From contig CAJXEG010000028.1 in the NCBI GenBank assembly GCA_913052425.1, positions 1 to 11,276 of the forward strand: a DNA stretch of 11,276 nucleotides, given 5' to 3'. The notes below the pieces were generated by a model. It worked only from the letters and a program-made list of their open reading frames with translations. It made no database searches and was not told the origin of the DNA. The first letter of the stretch is position 1; each line of letters starts with the position of its first letter. Below, piece after piece: positions 6,574 to 11,276 of this stretch. The translations under genes and the position numbers were made by a program. This DNA comes from an uncultured Flavobacteriaceae bacterium. Its GTDB lineage: Bacteria > Bacteroidota > Bacteroidia > Flavobacteriales > Flavobacteriaceae.

Positions 6574-8030
6574 AAAAGTTAAAAGAAATATTGTACAAAG
6601 TCGCCATTGAGGGAATTTCAGGTTCCACCGACATCGATGTTACCCACATTTCTATTGATTCGAGAACCACAAAACCGGGCAATATGTATGTGGCCATCAA
6701 AGGCACCCAAGTGGATGGACACCGGTTTATTGATCAAGCCATAAGTTTGGGAGCCCAATCGATCATCTGTGAGACCCTTCCTGAGACTCTAACGTCCGGA
6801 GTGGCATTCATTCAGGTAAGCGATGCCCGTGAAGCACTGGCTTGGACTGCCTCCAATTTTTACGACAACCCCTCCAATCAATTACAACTCATCGGTATTA
6901 CCGGTACCAACGGAAAGACTTCTATAGCCACATTGTTGTTTGATCTCTTTAATCTCCTACAATCCAGTGCAGGACTCATTTCTACGGTGGCCATTCAATA
7001 TGGCGATCATCAATTTACAGCAACCCATACCACTCCCGATCCATTGACCATCAACAAGCACCTCAGTGCCATGGTTACCCAAGGTATCGAATACTGTTTT
7101 ATGGAGGTTTCTTCACATGGTATTCACCAAAAAAGGATCACCGGCCTGGAATTCAAAGGCGCCATTTTTGCCAATCTTACTCACGACCATTTGGATTACC
7201 ACGATACCTTTAAAGCCTATCGCGATACCAAAAAAAATCTTTTTGATGGCTTGTCCGATACTGCTTTTGCATTGGTCAATGCCGACGATAAAAATGCCAA
7301 AGTGATGGTTCAGAACTGCAAAGCCAAAACCCATTCCTATGCCTTGCACCGCTATGCCGATTATTCTGCTCAGGTTTTGGAGAGTCAATTCAAGGGTATG
7401 CTTTTGAAAATCAATCAAAACGAGATCTGGACTCAAATATTGGGTGAATTCAACGCCTATAATATTCTGGCAGTTTATGCGACCACTCAACTCCTTGGGC
7501 ATGACGAATTGGAAAGCTTGAAATCCATCAGTCAACTAAAAAGTGTCCCCGGGAGGTTTCAAACTTTTGAGACCCCAGATAAAATTATGGTTGTTGTAGA
7601 CTATGCCCATACGCCCGATGCGCTGAAAAATGTATTGATAACCATCAATAAGATAAGAACCCAAAACGAAAGTTTGATCACTGTAGTAGGCTGTGGTGGT
7701 AATAGGGATCAGGAAAAAAGACCCTTGATGGGAGGCATAGCCGCCGAATTGAGTACCAAGGTGCTATTTACCTCAGACAACCCCCGTGACGAAGATCCTG
7801 ACAGCATCATCGAACAAATGTGTGAAGGGGTAGATCCTGTGGATTTCAAAAAAACCATGAGTGTTACCCGTCGGAAAGAGGCCATCAAGGTGGCTTGCCA
7901 ATTATCCCAACCCGGAGATGTGGTACTCATCGCTGGAAAAGGACACGAAAACTACCAGGAGGTTAGAGGCGAAAAGCTCCCTTTTGACGATTATAAAATT
8001 GCCCAAGAAATATTTTCTAAAACGCCTTAG
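6570..8030 (+). CDS. murE: UDP-N-acetylmuramoyl-L-alanyl-D-glutamate--2,6-diaminopimelate ligase MurE
   Basis: A 486-residue cytoplasmic ATP-dependent Mur ligase that adds the third residue of the stem peptide. The ATP-binding loop is GTNGKT at residues 112-117. A lysine fitting the position that is carbamylated in Mur ligases is Lys221 in the TKKNLF block. The substrate-selecting motif DNPR is at 403-406, which marks meso-diaminopimelate rather than L-lysine as the substrate. The ORF starts with TTG, overlapping the ftsI stop as TTGA. No ATG occurs before about residue 38. The TTG start yields the conserved LKEILYKV opening and the complete uridine-binding N-domain, so I take it as the true start. 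The mraY ATG follows the TAG stop after 3 bases. The length is normal for the family. Confidence 0.96.
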   Translation: MKKLKEILYKVAIEGISGSTDIDVTHISIDSRTTKPGNMYVAIKGTQVDGHRFIDQAISLGAQSIICETLPETLTSGVAFIQVSDAREALAWTASNFYDNPSNQLQLIGITGTNGKTSIATLLFDLFNLLQSSAGLISTVAIQYGDHQFTATHTTPDPLTINKHLSAMVTQGIEYCFMEVSSHGIHQKRITGLEFKGAIFANLTHDHLDYHDTFKAYRDTKKNLFDGLSDTAFALVNADDKNAKVMVQNCKAKTHSYALHRYADYSAQVLESQFKGMLLKINQNEIWTQILGEFNAYNILAVYATTQLLGHDELESLKSISQLKSVPGRFQTFETPDKIMVVVDYAHTPDALKNVLITINKIRTQNESLITVVGCGGNRDQEKRPLMGGIAAELSTKVLFTSDNPRDEDPDSIIEQMCEGVDPVDFKKTMSVTRRKEAIKVACQLSQPGDVVLIAGKGHENYQEVRGEKLPFDDYKIAQEIFSKTP

Positions 8031-8033
8031 CTC

Positions 8034-9257
8034 ATGTTGTACTATTTATTCGAATTTTTAGAGCAAAAGTTTCAGTTTCCCGGAGCGACCCTATTTCAAT
8101 TTTTATCGTTTAGGGCCTCAATGGCCATTATCCTTTCCTCTGCTTTTACATTGATTTACGGTAGGATCATCATCCGATTTCTAAAAGCCAAACAGATTGG
8201 TGAGTCCGTAAGAGATTTGGGATTAGAGGGACAAAAAGAAAAAGCTGGGACACCAACCATGGGAGGGATCATCATCATCTTGGGAACATTGATTCCTGTT
8301 TTGTTGCTGGCTCGATTGGATAACATATACATCCAACTTCTCATTGTCACCACACTTTCTTTGGGTATCATCGGCTTGGTCGATGATTACATCAAAACTT
8401 TCAAGAAGGACAAAGAGGGACTCAAAGGGAGATTTAAAGTAGCAGGTCAGTTGGTTTTGGGACTGGTGGTTGGATCGGTATTGTATTTCCATCCCGGTGT
8501 AACGGTGAAGGAGGAGATCAGATGGCAGGGTGGGGAAAAACCGACCAATTTTCAGGAGGTTTTTACCCCCGAAAAAAAATCTACCCTAACAACTATTCCT
8601 CTATTTAAGGACAATGCTTTTGACTATTCAAACTTACTCAGCTGGATTTCACCCGACCTTAAAGAATACACCTGGATCATTTTTATTCCCATTGTTGTTT
8701 TTATCATCGTTGCCGTTTCAAACGGTGCCAACTTGACCGATGGGATAGACGGACTGGCGGCGGGTTCCTCTGCCATCATGGTATTGGCATTGGGGATTTT
8801 TGCTTGGGTATCGGGAAACTTGATTTTTTCCGACTACCTCAACATTATGTACATCCCCAATGTAGGGGAGGTGGTGATTTTTGTCGCGGCTTTCTCGGGT
8901 GCCTTGATCGGTTTTTTATGGTATAACACCTATCCGGCTTCAGTCTTTATGGGAGATACCGGAAGCCTTACCATAGGAGGGGTCATTGCTGTAATTGCCT
9001 TAATCGTCAGAAAAGAGCTTTTGATTCCACTGCTTTGCGGCATTTTCTTGATCGAAAATCTATCGGTGGTCATACAAGTGGGCTACTTCAAGTACAGCCG
9101 CAACAAAACCGGAGTAGGTAAAAGGATTTTCAAAATGGCTCCATTGCATCACCATTACCAAAAATTGGGATTACACGAGAGTAAGATCGTTGCCCGATTT
9201 TGGATCATAGGAATCCTATTGGCCGTATTGTCCATTGTAACCCTAAAAATCAGATAA
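8034..9257 (+). CDS. mraY: Phospho-N-acetylmuramoyl-pentapeptide-transferase MraY
   Basis: A 407-residue polytopic inner-membrane enzyme that transfers phospho-MurNAc-pentapeptide to undecaprenyl phosphate, forming lipid I. Family motifs in order are GTPTMGG near residue 72, DDYIK from Asp117-Asp118, [10 protein letters not shown] from 233 (catalytic-site Asp236 and Asp239), MGDTGSL, and the PLHHHYQ motif with His372-374. About ten hydrophobic helices can be traced. It is longer than the 360-residue E. coli enzyme. The extra length falls largely in a hydrophilic stretch at about residues 155-205 that lies between membrane helices. The 3-base gap after murE and the TAATG overlap with murD fix its place in the operon. 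Confidence 0.97.
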   Translation: MLYYLFEFLEQKFQFPGATLFQFLSFRASMAIILSSAFTLIYGRIIIRFLKAKQIGESVRDLGLEGQKEKAGTPTMGGIIIILGTLIPVLLLARLDNIYIQLLIVTTLSLGIIGLVDDYIKTFKKDKEGLKGRFKVAGQLVLGLVVGSVLYFHPGVTVKEEIRWQGGEKPTNFQEVFTPEKKSTLTTIPLFKDNAFDYSNLLSWISPDLKEYTWIIFIPIVVFIIVAVSNGANLTDGIDGLAAGSSAIMVLALGIFAWVSGNLIFSDYLNIMYIPNVGEVVIFVAAFSGALIGFLWYNTYPASVFMGDTGSLTIGGVIAVIALIVRKELLIPLLCGIFLIENLSVVIQVGYFKYSRNKTGVGKRIFKMAPLHHHYQKLGLHESKIVARFWIIGILLAVLSIVTLKIR

Positions 9258-10594
9258 TGAGCGAAAAGATTGTCATTTTGGGTGCAGGAGAAAGCGGATG
9301 CGGAACAGCATTACTGGCCAAAAAACAGGGTTTTCAGGTTTTTGTTTCGGATCAGGGCAGCATATCACAGTCTGCAAAAAACATATTTGATACTTTGGAG
9401 ATTGAATGGGAGGAAGAGACGCACACCCTATCCAAAATGAAGGATGCCCAATACATCATGAAAAGCCCTGGAATTCGGGCCCAGACCCCCTTGGTACAAT
9501 CCCTTGAAGCCATAGATATTCCTGTGATTTCTGAGATTGAATTTGCTTCCAAATATACCAAGGCCACCCTTATCGGTATTACAGGAAGCAACGGTAAAAC
9601 CACCACGGCCATGATGACTTATAAGATACTGGATGATGCCGGATTTGATGTGGCACTGGCGGGAAATATAGGAAACAGTTTTGCCAAAGAAGTTGCTGAA
9701 AACGAACGTCAATTTTACGTTTTGGAAATCAGTAGTTTTCAACTGGACAACATCGTCAATTTTGCCCCGCACATAGGTGTGATTACCAATATTACCCCCG
9801 ACCATTTGGATCGGTATGGTGACGATTTTACAGCCTATCTAAAATCAAAACTGCGCATCAACGAAAATCAAACCCAACGCGATTTTTTGCTCTTCAATGG
9901 GGAAGATCCTCAATTGAGTACCGCCGTTCAAAACATCAATACCAAAGTGACATTACACGAATTTGGCACCTTAAATAAAAATATTAACACCACCTATATA
10001 GAAAACGATAACATCCTAATTGAAACCAAAAAAAACAAGACCATGATTAACACAATGGAATTTCCTTTAAAAGGAAGACACAATCTCCTCAATGCGATGG
10101 CCGCTTCAACGGTTGCCCATTTACTTGATGTGAGTAAAGAAACCATCCGGGAAAGTTTGCTCAATTTCAAGGGGGCACCCCACCGACTGGAACCGGTTTT
10201 AAAGATTCAAAACATCAGATACATCAACGACTCAAAAGCGACCAATGTCAATGCAGTATATTTTGCTCTGGAAAGCATGAGTGCACCCACCGTATGGATC
10301 GTTGGTGGGGTAGATAAAGGCAACGACTATGAAATGCTCTATCCTTTGGTCAGAGAAAAAGTAAAAGCCATCATCTGCTTGGGGGTTGACAATCAAAAAA
10401 TCATTAATGCTTTCCAATCCATTACCGACCTTATGGTTGAGACACAATCCATGAAGGAAGCAGTGTTGATCGCAAAAAAAATTGCTGAAAAAAATGACAA
10501 TGTTTTGCTTTCTCCGGCCTGTGCCAGTTTTGATCTATTTCAAAATTACGAGGACAGGGGAGACCAATTCAAACAAGCGGTTAGAGAATTGTAG
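9257..10594 (+). CDS. murD: UDP-N-acetylmuramoylalanine--D-glutamate ligase MurD
   Basis: A 445-residue cytoplasmic Mur ligase that adds D-glutamate to UDP-MurNAc-L-Ala. The N-terminal Rossmann-like part starts VILGAGESG, which recognises the UDP moiety. The ATP loop is GSNGKTT at residues 110-116. Lys198 in YLKSKLRI fits the lysine that is carbamylated in E. coli MurD. HRLEPV, NDSKATN at 324-330 and SPACASFDLFQNYEDRG form the C-terminal domain signature. The ORF can be extended upstream to a TTG at 9200, but that would add 19 residues read from the out-of-frame mraY end. The ATG at 9257, sharing its A with the mraY TAA stop, gives the family N-terminus. ftsW follows after 9 bases. Confidence 0.96.
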   Translation: MSEKIVILGAGESGCGTALLAKKQGFQVFVSDQGSISQSAKNIFDTLEIEWEEETHTLSKMKDAQYIMKSPGIRAQTPLVQSLEAIDIPVISEIEFASKYTKATLIGITGSNGKTTTAMMTYKILDDAGFDVALAGNIGNSFAKEVAENERQFYVLEISSFQLDNIVNFAPHIGVITNITPDHLDRYGDDFTAYLKSKLRINENQTQRDFLLFNGEDPQLSTAVQNINTKVTLHEFGTLNKNINTTYIENDNILIETKKNKTMINTMEFPLKGRHNLLNAMAASTVAHLLDVSKETIRESLLNFKGAPHRLEPVLKIQNIRYINDSKATNVNAVYFALESMSAPTVWIVGGVDKGNDYEMLYPLVREKVKAIICLGVDNQKIINAFQSITDLMVETQSMKEAVLIAKKIAEKNDNVLLSPACASFDLFQNYEDRGDQFKQAVREL

Positions 10595-10603
10595 AACCAC
10601 AAA

Positions 10604-11276
10604 ATGAATAATACGAAAAACATCATACTGGGTGATCGGGTACTTTGGGTAGCCTTGGCTTTGCTTTCTATTTTTTCATTTCTTCCTGTATTCAGTGCCA
10701 GCTCTAATTTGACCTATGTAGTAGGTCAAGGAACTCCGTGGAGTCATCTGCTAAAACATTTTATTGTCTTGCTTTTTGGTTTTGGTCTGATGTATGGCCT
10801 TCACAAAATTCCTTACCAGTATTTTAAGGGCATTTCTATACTGGCCCTACCCTTGATTATTTTGTTGTTGATTTACACCGCCTCTCAGGGAAATCTTATT
10901 GCCGGTGCCAATGCCAACCGATGGATCAGGATACCCATTGTAGGTTTAAGTTTTCAGACTTCTACTTTAGCCTCCATACTTCTATTGGCCTATGTGGCAC
11001 ATCTCATGTCCAAAGACAACCCCAAGCTGTATCGGTTAAAAACATCCATACTGCCCCTTTGGCTCCCTGTTTTTCTTGTAATATTACTGATTTTACCGGC
11101 CAATTTATCTACCTCGGCATTGTTGTTCTTTATGGTGCTCATTTTGGTCTTTCTGGGTGGATACCCCATCAGGTACCTTTTGGGGATGTTGGGCATGGGT
11201 CTGTTAATGGCCCTGCTTTTTGTGTTGATTGCCAAGGCTTATCCAGATTGGGTTCCCAATAGGATAGATACATGGA
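10604..11276 (+). CDS. ftsW: Septal peptidoglycan polymerase FtsW, 3' end cut by window
   Basis: The first 224 codons of a SEDS-family membrane protein run open to the end of the window with no stop. It is the lipid II polymerase (glycosyltransferase) that partners FtsI at the septum. Translation begins MNNTKNIILGDRVLW and shows repeated hydrophobic helices. The family block ANANRWIRIP is near residues 101-110 (Arg106, Trp107), followed by VGLSFQTSTLA. PANLSTSAL starts at residue 165, in the usual place of the extracytoplasmic P-x-x-S-T motif. FtsW proteins are usually near 390-400 residues, so roughly the C-terminal 40 percent, including the large loop with the catalytic Asp, lies beyond the window. 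The ATG is 9 bases after the murD stop. FtsW is preferred over RodA because of the dcw context between murD and the expected murG. Confidence 0.93.
   Translation, partial: MNNTKNIILGDRVLWVALALLSIFSFLPVFSASSNLTYVVGQGTPWSHLLKHFIVLLFGFGLMYGLHKIPYQYFKGISILALPLIILLLIYTASQGNLIAGANANRWIRIPIVGLSFQTSTLASILLLAYVAHLMSKDNPKLYRLKTSILPLWLPVFLVILLILPANLSTSALLFFMVLILVFLGGYPIRYLLGMLGMGLLMALLFVLIAKAYPDWVPNRIDTW

Noticed and set aside
9200..9256. Upstream TTG-started extension of murD by 19 residues.
   Set aside because: The added residues are an out-of-frame reading of the mraY end, while the ATG at 9257 gives the conserved MurD N-terminus and the usual stop/start overlap.
10921..11262. Open frame of 113 codons near the right edge in another frame.
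   Set aside because: It overlaps the ftsW reading frame that runs open from 10604 to the window end and shows clear SEDS-family motifs; the other frame is a shadow.

Overview
The window is an intact stretch of core chromosome from a member of the Bacteroidota, most likely a Flavobacteriaceae species. The evidence is a neighbouring pair of gliding-motility genes (gldB, gldC), a flavobacterial-type FtsL-like protein, a long MraY, TAnnTTTG-type promoter boxes, and translation starts without clear Shine-Dalgarno sequences. The genus cannot be fixed from the sequence. All genes look intact, apart from the last one, which the window edge cuts. I see no mobile element, tRNA, rRNA, CRISPR array or pseudogene.

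Layout. Left part (40-1361, + strand): gldB and gldC, fused by a TAATG stop/start overlap. Middle (1358-2740, - strand): a two-gene unit of an alpha/beta hydrolase followed by the GTPase engB (yihA/ysxC); engB runs tail-to-tail into gldC with overlapping stop codons. A 177-base divergent intergenic region (2741-2917) follows. It holds a -7 box for each direction and, on the dcw side, a tandem array of GTGGTARAA-type boxes that I read as the MraZ operator. Right part (2918-11276, + strand): the division and cell wall (dcw) cluster in the order mraZ, rsmH, ftsL-like, ftsI (PBP with PASTA domain), murE, mraY, murD, ftsW (cut by the window end).

How the genes work together. MraZ is the cluster's own regulator and probably acts on the box array just upstream of its gene. 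RsmH methylates 16S rRNA. FtsL and FtsI belong to the septal divisome. MurD adds D-Glu and MurE adds meso-diaminopimelate to the cytoplasmic UDP-MurNAc peptide. MraY transfers the finished MurNAc-pentapeptide to undecaprenyl phosphate to give lipid I. FtsW polymerises lipid II together with the transpeptidase FtsI. The seven junctions from mraZ to ftsW are overlaps or gaps of no more than 9 bases, so the eight genes are probably one transcript with extensive translational coupling. murF is absent between murE and mraY.

I found no undescribed system here. The most informative non-coding signal is the operator array and the paired divergent promoters at 2741-2917.
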